A stretch of DNA of 64,000 nt, from NCBI RefSeq assembly GCF_000732625.1, contig NZ_JPJI01000026.1, positions 372,001 to 436,000 on the forward strand. The letters are read 5' to 3'. The translations under genes were made by a program, and so were the position numbers. How positions within the stretch are numbered: position 1 is the first letter of the stretch; each line of letters starts with the position of its first letter. The DNA is from Nonlabens ulvanivorans. Its GTDB lineage: Bacteria; Bacteroidota; Bacteroidia; Flavobacteriales; Flavobacteriaceae. The notes below the pieces were generated by a model that ran no database searches, was not told the DNA's origin, and saw only the letters and a list, made by a program, of their open reading frames with translations. Shown here one piece after another: positions 33,518-42,715 of this stretch.

Positions 33518-34357
33518 ATGGCACGTAAAAAGGCAGACCCTAACAATATGTCATTTCTAGACCACGTAGAAGAGCTGCGCTGGTCTCTCATACGCTCTAT
33601 ATTAGGTATTCTTATCGCAGCTATCGTTGCATTTATTTTTACTGAATTTATATTTGACACTATTATTTTTGGCCCTAAGAGTAAAGATTTTGTTACTTAT
33701 GGCGCTTTGTGTGATGTTGGGCGATTTATAGGTGTAGAAAGTGAATTTTGTGATCCTCAACTAGACTTCATGCCTCAATCACGTAAGATGTCTGATCTTT
33801 TTAGCGCACATGTATGGACCTCTATAACAGTAGGTTTTGTTGCGGCATTCCCATGGATCCTATGGCAATTCTGGAAATTTATATCTCCTGGCCTTAAAGC
33901 AAATGAGCGCAAGTACTCCAGTGGTTTTATCATTATAAGCTCGATTCTATTCTTTATGGGAGTTGTTTTTGGATATTACCTTATTGCACCACTATCTGTT
34001 CATTTTCTTGCTACTTATGATTTGAGTGATGGAATTAAATTTGAACCAGACTTACAGAGTTATATCGCGTTAATAAGAGCTAGTGTACTTGCTAGCGGAC
34101 TCATGTTTGAGCTACCGGTTATTGTTTATTTTTTAACTAAAATAGGTCTTTGTACTCCACAAGGAATGAGAAAGTATCGCAAATATGCGCTAGTACTTAT
34201 CCTTATTGTAGCAGCCGTTATTACACCACCAGATATACAAAGTCAGGTCATAGTTGCTATACCTGTGTTAATTTTATATGAGCTAAGCATTTTTATATCG
34301 ATGTTTGTACTCAGAAATAAACGCAAACAGAAATTAGCTGCTTTAAACAATGAGTAA
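33518..34357 (+). CDS. tatC: Sec-independent translocase subunit TatC
   Basis: TatC is the receptor for twin-arginine signal peptides. The 279-residue protein has six membrane segments and the family N-terminus MSFLDHVEELRWSLIRSI (about residues 10-27). It also has PWILWQFWKFISPGL (about 112) and the conserved Glu region FELPVIVYFL. A periplasmic insert (about 50-85) contains two cysteines. It forms an operon with kdsD upstream (1-base gap) and an AhpD-like gene downstream (8-base overlap). No tatA gene is nearby. Confidence 0.95.
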   Translation: MARKKADPNNMSFLDHVEELRWSLIRSILGILIAAIVAFIFTEFIFDTIIFGPKSKDFVTYGALCDVGRFIGVESEFCDPQLDFMPQSRKMSDLFSAHVWTSITVGFVAAFPWILWQFWKFISPGLKANERKYSSGFIIISSILFFMGVVFGYYLIAPLSVHFLATYDLSDGIKFEPDLQSYIALIRASVLASGLMFELPVIVYFLTKIGLCTPQGMRKYRKYALVLILIVAAVITPPDIQSQVIVAIPVLILYELSIFISMFVLRNKRKQKLAALNNE

Positions 34358-34697
34358 TATCGTAGAAGAATTTAATGAGTATCGTGAGAAAATGAACGAT
34401 GCCATTCTTGAGGACAACAATAAGATTATCAAACGTATCTTTAATTTAGACACTAATGCATTTACAGAAGGTGCATTGGATAAAAAAACTAAAGAGTTAT
34501 TAGGCCTTGTTGCCAGTACCGTACTGCGTTGTGACGACTGTGTGAAATACCATCTAGAAGCAAGCCACAAAGCTGGCCTGACTAAAGAAGAGGTTGTTGA
34601 AGCACTATCCATTGCAACATTAGTAGGTGGAACCATCGTGATACCGCATTTACGACGTGCATATGAGTACTGGGATGCTGTAGAGAAACAATCATAA
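34350..34697 (+). CDS. Carboxymuconolactone decarboxylase / AhpD-like protein
   Basis: The 115-residue helical protein has the AhpD-type redox motif CxxCxxxH in TVLRCDDCVKYHLEASHKAG (about residue 62). TKEEVVEALSIATLVGG follows. Such proteins act as disulfide or peroxide-reducing partners. The exact substrate is unknown. It overlaps the tatC 3' end by 8 bases, so translation is coupled. Confidence 0.85.
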   Translation: MSNIVEEFNEYREKMNDAILEDNNKIIKRIFNLDTNAFTEGALDKKTKELLGLVASTVLRCDDCVKYHLEASHKAGLTKEEVVEALSIATLVGGTIVIPHLRRAYEYWDAVEKQS

Positions 34698-34722
34698 TCA
34701 TTTATGATCTATTGAAATTTAC

Positions 34723-34760
34723 AAAACTTCTATCCTATGCAGGATAGAAGTTTTTTTTTA
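34723..34760 (+). terminator. Terminator of the kdsD-tatC operon
   Basis: The 14-bp arms AAAACTTCTATCCT and AGGATAGAAGTTTT (34723-34754) have an ATGC loop and are followed by TTTTT. Confidence 0.95.
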
Positions 34761-34779
34761 TAATCAACATCAATAGAAA

Positions 34780-34811
34780 TTGGCTATTCTAGTTGCTCTA
34801 TTTTATATTTG
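34780..34811 (+). promoter_or_regulatory. Promoter (TTG ... TATATTTG) of the small membrane protein gene
   Basis: TTG (34780-34782), a 21-base spacer and TATATTTG (34804-34811), 14 bases before the ATG at 34826. Its position rules out a start at the TTG at 34793. Confidence 0.6.
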
Positions 34812-34825
34812 AGAAATTAGCATTT

Positions 34826-34981
34826 ATGTTTTATTGGGGACTTTTTGGTTTTGGCGGAATCTTCTTTTTTATTTGGTTAAGTAATAAGAATCGTAAGTTG
34901 CGACTACAAAAAAGAAAAAGTTATCGCAATAATTTAAAAGCTAGATTTAAAGATAACAGAGAAGGCAGAGAGATGAAGTAA
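34826..34981 (+). CDS. Small membrane protein, 51 residues
   Basis: One membrane segment (FYWGLFGFGGIFFFIWL) is followed by a very basic cytosolic tail (NRKLRLQKRKSYRNNLKARFKDNREGREMK). The function is unknown. The start follows from the promoter position. It lies 37 bases upstream of pduO and is probably co-transcribed with it. Confidence 0.55.
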   Translation: MFYWGLFGFGGIFFFIWLSNKNRKLRLQKRKSYRNNLKARFKDNREGREMK

Positions 34982-35018
34982 CGATGATTCTTAAATTTCA
35001 ATGCATAACATACCAAAA

Positions 35019-35591
35019 ATGAAAATATATACTAAAACAGGTGACGAAGGAACCACAGCATTATTTGGCGGCACTAGAGTACCTAAACATAATTTACGTA
35101 TCGATAGTTATGGTACCGTTGATGAATTAAACTCATGGATAGGACTTATAAGAGATCAACCTGTAGATGACCACACTAAAAGTATTTTGATTCAAATACA
35201 GGACGATTTGTTTACCGCAGGTGCCATACTGGCAACTGATCCTGAAAAACTTATACTTAAAAATGGTAAAGAGCGATTAAACATCCCTAAAATAAACAAT
35301 GAGAAAATAGAAGTACTTGAAAAGGAAATGGATGCCATGGATCAAGAGTTACCACCTATGACTCACTTTATCTTACCTGGCGGCAATCAATCCGTGTCAT
35401 TTTGTCATATCACACGTACGGTGTGTCGTCGTGCAGAGCGACTCGCGACCGAATTACATGCACAATCACCTATAGATACTCAAGTATTAAAGTACTTAAA
35501 TAGACTATCTGACTATCTTTTTGTCTTGGCACGTAAATTGTCACAAGACCTACAAGCAGAAGAAATCAAATGGATCCCAAAGAAGTATTAA
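35019..35591 (+). CDS. PduO-type cob(I)alamin adenosyltransferase
   Basis: The 190-residue protein begins MKIYTKTGDEGTTALFGGTRVPK, the ATP-binding N-terminus of PduO/MMAB enzymes. The conserved blocks RIDSYGTVDELNSWIG (about 26), FILPGG (about 119) and CRRAERLATEL (about 136) follow. It makes adenosylcobalamin for B12-dependent mutases, which fits the presence of MeaB at 41627. The ATG at 35019 is chosen because the family starts MKIYTKTGD; six extra codons exist upstream. Confidence 0.92.
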   Translation: MKIYTKTGDEGTTALFGGTRVPKHNLRIDSYGTVDELNSWIGLIRDQPVDDHTKSILIQIQDDLFTAGAILATDPEKLILKNGKERLNIPKINNEKIEVLEKEMDAMDQELPPMTHFILPGGNQSVSFCHITRTVCRRAERLATELHAQSPIDTQVLKYLNRLSDYLFVLARKLSQDLQAEEIKWIPKKY

Positions 35592-35691
35592 AAACGTGGG
35601 GCAACTGAAGAGTATTTTTCAGCAAAAACATTTTGATTCTCAAAAGCTTACACGCTCTTGTAAATCTTGATATCATTAATTCAAAAATAAC

Positions 35692-35721
35692 TTGCATAAA
35701 TTCACAAGAAGTTTATTTTTG
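35692..35721 (+). promoter_or_regulatory. Promoter (TTG ... TATTTTTG) of the DUF2795 gene
   Basis: TTG (35692-35694), a 19-base spacer and TATTTTTG (35714-35721), 22 bases before the ATG at 35744. This is the best-matching Bacteroidota promoter in the window. Confidence 0.65.
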
Positions 35722-35743
35722 CAAAAATTAAAACGGTAAAACT

Positions 35744-35965
35744 ATGTACTGGACATTAGAACTAGCATCTTATTTAAGTGACGCACCTTGGCCTGCTGAG
35801 AAAGACGAACTTATTGATTACGCTATTCGCACAGGTGCTCCTCTGGAAGTGGTAGAAAACCTTCAAGCAATTGAAGATGAAGGTGAAATGTACGACTCTA
35901 TTGAAGAGATCTGGCCCGACTACCCTACAGACGATGACTACCTCTGGAATGAGGACGAATATTAA
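35744..35965 (+). CDS. DUF2795 small acidic protein
   Basis: The 73-residue acidic protein has the DUF2795 pattern ASYLSDAPWPAEKDELIDYAIRTGAPLEVVENL followed by DSIEEIWPDYP. It is highly conserved in Bacteroidota; the function is unknown. It is a single gene with its own promoter and terminator, directly upstream of secA. Confidence 0.85.
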   Translation: MYWTLELASYLSDAPWPAEKDELIDYAIRTGAPLEVVENLQAIEDEGEMYDSIEEIWPDYPTDDDYLWNEDEY

Positions 35966-35979
35966 TAGCGGTAATCGCT

Positions 35980-36012
35980 GCTTAAAAAGTCTCGTAAAGA
36001 GGCTTTTTTTTT
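35980..36012 (+). terminator. Terminator between the DUF2795 gene and secA
   Basis: AAAAAGTCTC ... GAGGCTTTTT (about 35984-36008) with a 5-base loop, one G-T pair and a T9 run. Confidence 0.8.
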
Positions 36013-36051
36013 GCCTTAATTTTTAGATATTGCAACTGGAACGTGTGTTTT

Positions 36052-36070
36052 TATAAACCACTATAAACCA
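36052..36070 (+). repeat. Tandem TATAAACCA pair in the secA leader
   Basis: TATAAACCA-C-TATAAACCA, two 9-base direct repeats 17 bases before the secA ATG. Possible protein-binding or translation-control site; it could be chance in AT-rich DNA. Confidence 0.35.
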
Positions 36071-36086
36071 ATTAAATAACCACATA

Positions 36087-39000
36087 ATGGGACTATTAGA
36101 TTCCGTACTTAAAGTATTTGTAGGCGATAAAGCCAAAAAGGATGTTAAAGATATTCAACCTTTAGTTGATAAAATCCTAGCTATCGAGCCGTCTATGGAA
36201 AAACTTTCAATAGATGAATTAAGGCATAAAACGGTAGAATTCAAAGAAAAAATCGCTCTTGCAAAAGCTGATACTGTTGCTAAAATCACAGCTCTAAAAG
36301 CCGATGCTGACAATGAAAGTGACATCGATAAGCGAGAAGATATCTATAATGAAATTGATAAATTAGAAGATGTTGCTTATCAACAAGGTGAAGTCACTTT
36401 AAATGAATTATTACCTGAAGCCTTTGCCGTTGTAAAAGAAACTGCAAAACGCTTTTTCCACAACAGTACGATAAAAGTAAAAGCAACAGAACAAGACCGT
36501 ATCCTATCTGCAAATAAAGATTATGTAAGTCTAGAAGGTGATGATGCTGTCTGGCAAAACTCGTGGGATGCCGCTGGTAAACCTATCGTATGGGACATGA
36601 TTCATTATGACGTACAACTTATAGGTGGTGCCGCATTGCATCAAGGTAAAATTGCCGAAATGCAAACTGGTGAAGGTAAAACTCTTGTAGCTACTTTACC
36701 TGTTTACCTTAATGCTCTTTCAGGTAATGGTGTTCATGTTGTAACTGTAAATGATTATCTAGCAAAACGTGATGGCGCATGGATAGGTCCATTATTTGAA
36801 TTTCATGGTTTAACGATAGACTGTATCGATTATCACAAACCTAATTCTGAAGAACGTAGAAATGCTTACAACGCAGATATCACTTATGGAACTAATAACG
36901 AGTTTGGATTTGATTACCTGCGCGATAACATGGCGCACAGTCCTAAAGATCTAGTTCAAAGACGTCATAATTATGCTATTATTGATGAAACCGATTCTGT
37001 TCTTATTGATGATGCACGTACTCCATTAATTATCTCTGGACCAGTTCCAGAAGGTGACCGTCAAGAGTTTGATGTTCTTAAAGCTCCTGTAGAAAGTATT
37101 GTACAAGTGCAGCGCAATGAGTTAATCAAAACCCTTGCACAAGCAAAAAAATTAATTGCTGATGGCGACCTTAAAGAAGGCGGAATGCAATTATTGCGTG
37201 TATATAGAGGACTGCCTAAAAATAAAGCGCTTATTAAATTCTTAAGTGAAGAAGGAATTAAAACTCTTCTTCAAAAAACGGAGAATTTCTATATGCAAGA
37301 TAACAATCGTGAAATGCCTAAAGTAGATGAGGCTCTTTACTTTGTTATTGATGAAAAGAATAATCAAGTAGAACTTACTGATAAAGGTATCGATTACCTA
37401 TCTGGTCAGGATGACCCTAATTTCTTTGTCATGCCAGAAATGGGAATGGAGATAGGAAAAATTGAAAACTCTAGTTTGAGTATAGAAGAACAAGCAGAAG
37501 CAAAAGAAGATCTTTTCCGTGAATTCTCTATAAAATCAGAACGTGTACATACCTTAAACCAGTTACTTAAAGCTTATACCTTATTTGAAAAAGATACGGA
37601 GTATGTAGTACAACCGCATGAGAAACGCACACCTAATGGTATAGTGCAAGAAATGCAAGTAATGATTGTAGATGAGCAAACCGGTCGTATCATGGATGGT
37701 CGTCGTTATAGCGATGGACTACACCAAGCGATTGAAGCAAAAGAGAATGTAAAAATTCAAGATGCAACGCAAACCTTTGCTACCATTACATTACAAAACT
37801 ACTTCCGTATGTATCGCAAACTATCTGGTATGACAGGTACAGCGGTAACAGAAGCAGGAGAATTCTGGGAAATCTACAAACTCGATGTAGTAGAAATACC
37901 TACTAACAGACCTATCGCACGTGATGACCGTCAGGATTTAGTTTATAAAACAAAACGTGAAAAGTATAACGCTGTAATAGAAGAAGTAACACGATTAAAA
38001 CAAGCTGGTCGTCCAGTATTGATAGGTACAACTTCAGTTGAGATCTCTGAGATTTTAAGTCGCACCTTACAACGTGCAGGAATCGATCATAACGTACTGA
38101 ATGCAAAACAGCATAAACGTGAGGCAGAGATTGTAGCACAAGCTGGTGATCCTGGACAAATTACCATTGCTACTAACATGGCTGGTCGTGGTACAGATAT
38201 TAAATTGTCTGACGAAGTAAAAGCCGCTGGTGGTCTTGCCATTATAGGTACAGAACGTCATGATTCACGTCGTGTAGATAGACAATTACGTGGTCGTGCA
38301 GGTCGTCAAGGTGATCCAGGAAGCTCTCAATTCTATGTTTCTCTAGAGGATAACTTAATGAGACTCTTCGGTTCTGAGCGTATGGCAAAAACCATGGACA
38401 GATTAGGAATGAAAGAAGGCGAAGTAATTCAGCACTCTATGATTTCTAAGTCTATTGAACGTGCTCAAAAGAAAGTAGAAGAAAACGCATTCGGTGTACG
38501 TAAGCGTTTACTAGAATATGATGATGTGATGAACGCGCAACGTGAAGTAATTTACAAGCGCCGTTATAATGCTTTGTTTGGCGATCGTCTTGCAGTAGAT
38601 ATTGCAAACATGGTCTATGATATTGCCGAGGTTGTTACCGAGACTAATAAACAAGCTCAAGATTACAAAAACTTTGAATTTGAAATCATGCGTTACTTCT
38701 CAATGAGTAGCCCAGTTTCTGAAGCAGAGTTCGGTTCTAAAAATGAGCAAACCATTACCGGTATAGTTTATAAAGCAGCTTACCAGCATTATAAAGAAAA
38801 AATGGAACGCACCGCTACAGAGGTGTATCCAGTCATCAAAAATGTATATGAAAATGATGAGCGCCAGTACAAGCGCATCGCTGTACCATTTACAGATGGA
38901 ATAAAAACTTTAAACGTTGCTACAGATTTAGATGAGGCTTATGAATCTCAAGGAAAATCATTAGTCCTTGATTTTGAAAAGAACATTACACTAGCTATTA

Positions 39001-39485
39001 TCGATGATTCTTGGAAAACGCACTTGCGCAAGATGGATGAATTAAAGCAAAGTGTTCAACTAGCCGTTCACGAGCAAAAAGACCCATTATTAATCTATAA
39101 GTTTGAAGCTTTTGAGCTTTTCAAAAAAATGGTTGATAAGGTAAATAAAGAAGTGATCAGCTTTATGTTTAAAGGCGATTTACCTACACGAGACACTGCA
39201 GCTATTCAAGAGGCAGAACAACGCAAGGTAGAAAAAACCACTACTCAAAAAGAAGAAATCTTAAACAGTGATGAACGTGCTGCACAAAACCGTGCCGTAG
39301 GTGCTGGAGCTAGTAACGCAGGACAACGTCCTCCAGTAACTGAAACCATTACTCGTGACCAGCCTAAAATAGGTCGTAATGATAAAGTCACTATTAAGAA
39401 TGTAATGAACGGCGAGACTAAAGAAGTCAAGTATAAAGCTGCTATTCCTTTAATCAATAAAGGAGAATGGGTTCTAGAACGATAA
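36087..39485 (+). CDS. secA: Preprotein translocase ATPase SecA
   Basis: SecA drives export through SecYEG. The 1132-residue protein is longer than the E. coli enzyme (901), as usual in Bacteroidota, because of inserts near residues 70-105 and 330-420. Motifs include MQTGEGKTLVATLPVYLNAL (Walker A, about 190), TVNDYLAKRD, YGTNNEFGFDYLRDNM, IDETDSVLIDDARTPLIISG, NMAGRGTDIKL and RQLRGRAGRQGDPGSS. The C-terminal zinc-binding CxC...CH motif of proteobacterial SecA is absent; the end is instead NGETKEVKYKAAIPLINKGEW, a Bacteroidota-type tail. Its leader carries a tandem TATAAACCA repeat (36052-36070). Confidence 0.97.
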   Translation: MGLLDSVLKVFVGDKAKKDVKDIQPLVDKILAIEPSMEKLSIDELRHKTVEFKEKIALAKADTVAKITALKADADNESDIDKREDIYNEIDKLEDVAYQQGEVTLNELLPEAFAVVKETAKRFFHNSTIKVKATEQDRILSANKDYVSLEGDDAVWQNSWDAAGKPIVWDMIHYDVQLIGGAALHQGKIAEMQTGEGKTLVATLPVYLNALSGNGVHVVTVNDYLAKRDGAWIGPLFEFHGLTIDCIDYHKPNSEERRNAYNADITYGTNNEFGFDYLRDNMAHSPKDLVQRRHNYAIIDETDSVLIDDARTPLIISGPVPEGDRQEFDVLKAPVESIVQVQRNELIKTLAQAKKLIADGDLKEGGMQLLRVYRGLPKNKALIKFLSEEGIKTLLQKTENFYMQDNNREMPKVDEALYFVIDEKNNQVELTDKGIDYLSGQDDPNFFVMPEMGMEIGKIENSSLSIEEQAEAKEDLFREFSIKSERVHTLNQLLKAYTLFEKDTEYVVQPHEKRTPNGIVQEMQVMIVDEQTGRIMDGRRYSDGLHQAIEAKENVKIQDATQTFATITLQNYFRMYRKLSGMTGTAVTEAGEFWEIYKLDVVEIPTNRPIARDDRQDLVYKTKREKYNAVIEEVTRLKQAGRPVLIGTTSVEISEILSRTLQRAGIDHNVLNAKQHKREAEIVAQAGDPGQITIATNMAGRGTDIKLSDEVKAAGGLAIIGTERHDSRRVDRQLRGRAGRQGDPGSSQFYVSLEDNLMRLFGSERMAKTMDRLGMKEGEVIQHSMISKSIERAQKKVEENAFGVRKRLLEYDDVMNAQREVIYKRRYNALFGDRLAVDIANMVYDIAEVVTETNKQAQDYKNFEFEIMRYFSMSSPVSEAEFGSKNEQTITGIVYKAAYQHYKEKMERTATEVYPVIKNVYENDERQYKRIAVPFTDGIKTLNVATDLDEAYESQGKSLVLDFEKNITLAIIDDSWKTHLRKMDELKQSVQLAVHEQKDPLLIYKFEAFELFKKMVDKVNKEVISFMFKGDLPTRDTAAIQEAEQRKVEKTTTQKEEILNSDERAAQNRAVGAGASNAGQRPPVTETITRDQPKIGRNDKVTIKNVMNGETKEVKYKAAIPLINKGEWVLER

Positions 39486-39518
39486 TTCTATAATCTCGCT
39501 ATTGCGAAAAGATAATTT

Positions 39519-39555
39519 CAAAAATGCCTTTCTGTTTAGTAAGGCATTTTTGACT
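39519..39555. terminator. Bidirectional terminator after secA
   Basis: The arms AAAAATGCCTT (39521-39531) and AAGGCATTTTT (39542-39552) have a 10-base loop. T runs on both strands serve secA and the convergent DUF6705-type gene. Confidence 0.85.
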
Positions 39556-39582
39556 TTAAGTAAAATGAACTTAAAAAGGTAA

Positions 39583-40206
39583 TTACTGTTTAGTCAATAA
39601 CATATTAGGTGGGATTTGATAAGGAGTTGAATCTTGCTGACCTATTAAATAATTACTTGTATCTATCAGTTCTTTACCATTAAAAGTTATCCTATTCCAA
39701 AGTAGTTGATCAATATTATTAGTTAAATCAGGTTGATAAGTTAATTCTAGCGTTGAACGATGTAAGCCATAATTATTATAATAAGAATCGGTATAAATGT
39801 TATCAGATTCACTATAAAATAGTTTAATTTTTCTATTCAAATTGTAAAGCCTGTGACCATCATGAATAAGATAATTATCAGTTGAATTTAAATTATTATA
39901 AACTGTTACTCCATTCAACTTTAATTCAAAATTTGCAACTAATTGATCGAAATAAATAGGAGTGTTATCCCAATCATTAATAGCACTGTTTCTTTCTTTT
40001 TTTTGAAATACTACTTTAAAATAAGTAGTCCCATCATCATAAATCCATGTACCCACAAATTTATCTAAAACTCCATTTACGTCTTTATAATAATCGTTTA
40101 GACTGATTGATTCCGCAGAAAATTGTTCCAGTGGTATAATATTATCTTGAGCTAACCCTTCTAAAACACTTATAAACGCTATACTTAATAAAAACATCTT
40201 TTTCAT
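39583..40206 (-). CDS. DUF6705-like secreted protein
   Basis: The 207-residue precursor has a signal peptide (MKKMFLLSIAFISVLEGLAQ). The mature region has the pattern LDKFVGTWIYDDGTTYFKVVFQKKE, then beta-rich YDQLVANFELKLNGVTVYN. It resembles the flavobacterial DUF6705 family of unknown function. It lies 15 bases downstream of a probably truncated gene and may be co-transcribed with it. Confidence 0.6.
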   Translation of the reverse strand: MKKMFLLSIAFISVLEGLAQDNIIPLEQFSAESISLNDYYKDVNGVLDKFVGTWIYDDGTTYFKVVFQKKERNSAINDWDNTPIYFDQLVANFELKLNGVTVYNNLNSTDNYLIHDGHRLYNLNRKIKLFYSESDNIYTDSYYNNYGLHRSTLELTYQPDLTNNIDQLLWNRITFNGKELIDTSNYLIGQQDSTPYQIPPNMLLTKQ

Positions 40207-40221
40207 CTCTTTACTTTATAA

Positions 40222-40995
40222 TTAATCTACACAATTCCAGACATAATTTCCATCTGAATCTTTTGTTGCCGTAAACAAATCAATACCTAGATTTGCGTCA
40301 TCTAAAAATTTATCAAAATTATTTTTATATTTCTCTTCTAAAATAGGGTCAGCACATAATTGATTTGTACCAGCAAAGCATTCTTCATCTATCGGCTCAA
40401 TAACACGGCTATTATAAGCTCTTAAAAAGAAATCATGTAGATTTTGATTAAATATTTTATCATATAGATTTTCAAGCTTACTCAAATCTCCAATTCTCAA
40501 AGCGACTATTTTTCCATCTGAAATCATAATAGCAGTAATATTTTGTCCATTATTTAAAACAATCCCATTACTGTTAGTATTTGCCTCTTTAACTTGGTTA
40601 AGAAACTCAGATAATAGTACCAGATCTCCGTCCGAATGATAATCATAATCCCCTACTCCATGAGCATGAATTTGTACCACTGTATTAGCACTAGCCGTTG
40701 CAAAACTAGTAAAACCATTGCCTGTTGAGACCGGTGGCACAGATGTATAAGACCCATCACTTTCTAATTGTAATTCAACACCATCTTCATTAACAGGATT
40801 TCCATCCACATAAGCTTCCAAAGCTTCCATTTCTGGCTTCACATCAGGATGATTAGTCAGTTGATTTAAACGATTTACTAAAAAAGTATAACTATGAAAA
40901 GAACTATCTACTGCTTCTAAATATTTGACTTTATCAAGATTAACGTAAAAATCTTGAACAGAATCTGCAACAACATTACTTTTTTGGGATAACAA
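40222..40995 (-). pseudogene. Probable 5'-truncated surface protein gene
   Basis: The 257-residue open frame has no ATG start. It could only begin at a TTG (40995), and the frame stays open for 14 codons further up to a TAG without an ATG or GTG. No signal peptide is present although the composition (acidic, Asn/Ser rich) and the adjacent DUF6705 gene suggest a secreted protein. A central segment, NTVVQIHAHGVGDYDYHSDGD, is His/Asp-rich and could be a metal site. I read this as the C-terminal part of a longer protein that lost its 5' end, but a real short gene with a TTG start cannot be excluded. Confidence 0.5.
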
Positions 40996-41130
40996 CCTAG
41001 AATTCTTTTCTACAAAACGAGAATTATCTTTTGCAAGTGCAGACTAGCCATTATTTTGAATTTAATTCCTACTTCTATAATGGCACTAATCTACTAAAAA
41101 ATGAAACATGTCCAACAAATGTGATAGCCA

Positions 41131-41155
41131 GAAAGCTTAAAACCTATGAGCTTTC
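41131..41155. other. Intergenic hairpin of unknown role
   Basis: GAAAGCT (41131-41137) and AGCTTTC (41149-41155) form a 7-bp stem with an 11-base loop. It lies in the 211-base gap between the truncated gene and the membrane protein gene. No T run follows, so it is not a standard terminator. Confidence 0.3.
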
Positions 41156-41206
41156 ACTGCTGTGAAAACTATTATTAGTATTTTTAAATCTTAAAAACCA
41201 ACCATT

Positions 41207-41626
41207 ATGAATCCAATTATAAAAAACATTCTAGCCGTACTCGCTGGAGTAGTCATAGGTAACGTTGTTAACATGGGATTTATAGAATTGGGTAATTTTG
41301 TGGTCCCTATTGAAGGTGTGGATGTAAGTGATATGGAAGCTTTAAAAAAAGCCATGCCCAATTTTGGTATTGAAAATTTTATCTTTCCATTTTTAGCCCA
41401 TGCTTTAGGTACCTTGGTAGGTGCTTACATAGCAGCACGTCTTGCTGCTACTCACAAAATGAAATTTGCGATGGGAATAGGTGTCTTTTTTCTCATCGGT
41501 GGTATCGCTGTAAATATGATGCTGCCAGGTCCTACATGGTTCACTATTATGGATATCACACTGGCATATATTCCAATGGCCTACATAGGCGGTACTCTCG
41601 CAATAAAACACACACAAAAAGCATAG
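41207..41626 (+). CDS. Four-helix membrane protein, function unknown
   Basis: This 139-residue protein has four hydrophobic segments (about 5-27, 55-78, 84-102 and 108-130) and a short acidic loop (VDVSDMEALKKAMPN). I do not recognise a named family. It is directly joined to meaB: its stop codon is immediately followed by the TTG start of meaB. Confidence 0.6.
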   Translation: MNPIIKNILAVLAGVVIGNVVNMGFIELGNFVVPIEGVDVSDMEALKKAMPNFGIENFIFPFLAHALGTLVGAYIAARLAATHKMKFAMGIGVFFLIGGIAVNMMLPGPTWFTIMDITLAYIPMAYIGGTLAIKHTQKA

Positions 41627-42649
41627 TTGGTCACTAATTCACATATTAATCCTCGAGCACGACGTAAAAAAGAAATTGTAAACGTCGACTCACTATTTAA
41701 TGACTTGAAATCTGGTCAGGTAAGTGCGTTAAGTCGTGCGATCACTTTGGTAGAAAGTACCGCTAGTGGTGATTCCGCTTTCGCGAAAGCGATCATAAAA
41801 CAAGCCTTACCAAAGTCAGGGAAATCATTTAGACTAGGAATAACTGGCGTGCCAGGTGTGGGAAAGTCCACTTTTATCGAAGCGATAGGAAAAGAACTCA
41901 TTCAGCGAGGTAAAAAAGTCGCCGTACTCGCTATAGATCCATCCAGCAACATCTCACGAGGAAGCATTCTAGGAGACAAAACCAGAATGGAAGAACTGGT
42001 TAAAAGCGACCAAGCCTTCATAAGACCAAGTCCTGCAGGAACAACATTGGGCGGCGTGGCTCGAAAAACACGCGAGGCGATCATCTTGTGTGAAGCCGCA
42101 GGATACGACTTTATCATCGTAGAAACCGTAGGCGTAGGACAAAGCGAGACCGCAGTCCACTCCATGACAGACTTTTTCTTACTCTTAAAACTTGCAGGCG
42201 CTGGCGATGACTTACAAGGTATCAAACGAGGCATCATGGAAATGGCAGACGCCATCATCATCAATAAAGCCGATGGAGAAAATCAAACCGCCGCAAAACA
42301 TGCCCGACGTGAATTTAAAAACGCGGTGCACCTTATGCCACAAAAAGATCACGGCTGGCCTACAGAAGTACTGACTTGTAGTGGTTTAAATGGCGTAGGA
42401 ATCACAGAAGTCATAGAAGAAATTGACAACTATAAAACGCACGCTACCGATAACCTAAGCTTCACCAAAAAACGCAACGCGCAAGAACTTTACTGGTTCC
42501 ATCAGACCATAGAAGACGCCATTAAAACCAACTTCTATAACCGCCCAGAAGTCATCGCAAAACTCGCTATTCTAGAACAAGAAGTTTTGAGTAAAAAGAA
42601 AAGCCCTTTTGATGCTGCTGGAGAATTGTTGGGGTTGTATTTCACTTAA
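41627..42649 (+). CDS. meaB: Methylmalonyl-CoA mutase-associated GTPase MeaB (ArgK)
   Basis: MeaB protects and reloads B12 in methylmalonyl-CoA mutase. The 340-residue G3E GTPase has P-loop GVPGVGKST (about 73), a switch region LAIDPSSNISRGSILGDKTRM (about 102-122), ETVGVGQSE (about 165) and NKADG (about 213). The start is probably the TTG at 41627, abutting the preceding stop. SAFAKAI (about residue 49) is encoded by the palindrome at 41776-41791. No mutase gene is in the window; the PduO enzyme at 35019 would supply the cofactor. Confidence 0.93.
   Translation: MVTNSHINPRARRKKEIVNVDSLFNDLKSGQVSALSRAITLVESTASGDSAFAKAIIKQALPKSGKSFRLGITGVPGVGKSTFIEAIGKELIQRGKKVAVLAIDPSSNISRGSILGDKTRMEELVKSDQAFIRPSPAGTTLGGVARKTREAIILCEAAGYDFIIVETVGVGQSETAVHSMTDFFLLLKLAGAGDDLQGIKRGIMEMADAIIINKADGENQTAAKHARREFKNAVHLMPQKDHGWPTEVLTCSGLNGVGITEVIEEIDNYKTHATDNLSFTKKRNAQELYWFHQTIEDAIKTNFYNRPEVIAKLAILEQEVLSKKKSPFDAAGELLGLYFT
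41776..41791. repeat. Intragenic palindrome, copy 10
   Basis: The exact 16-bp core. Read as SAFAKAI in meaB. Confidence 0.9.
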
Positions 42650-42715
42650 TTAAAAAAGTTCTATGAGCATTTTTTATGAAATAGATTAATTTTCAATGAA
42701 TATAAAAAAAACAAA

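Noticed and set aside
39498-39512. CGCTATTGCGAAAAG after secA, resembling a decayed palindrome copy
   Set aside because: It has three differences from the core and lacks the symmetric outer GCG; I cannot separate it from chance, so I did not count it as a non-coding copy.
41902-42264. Long antisense open frame inside meaB (120 codons)
   Set aside because: It is a shadow of the well-supported GTPase frame and has no promoter, start context or recognisable product.
41800-42600. Apparent rise in GC content within meaB
   Set aside because: The codons fit a conserved housekeeping gene and the boundaries do not coincide with repeats or tRNA sites; transfer is not supported.
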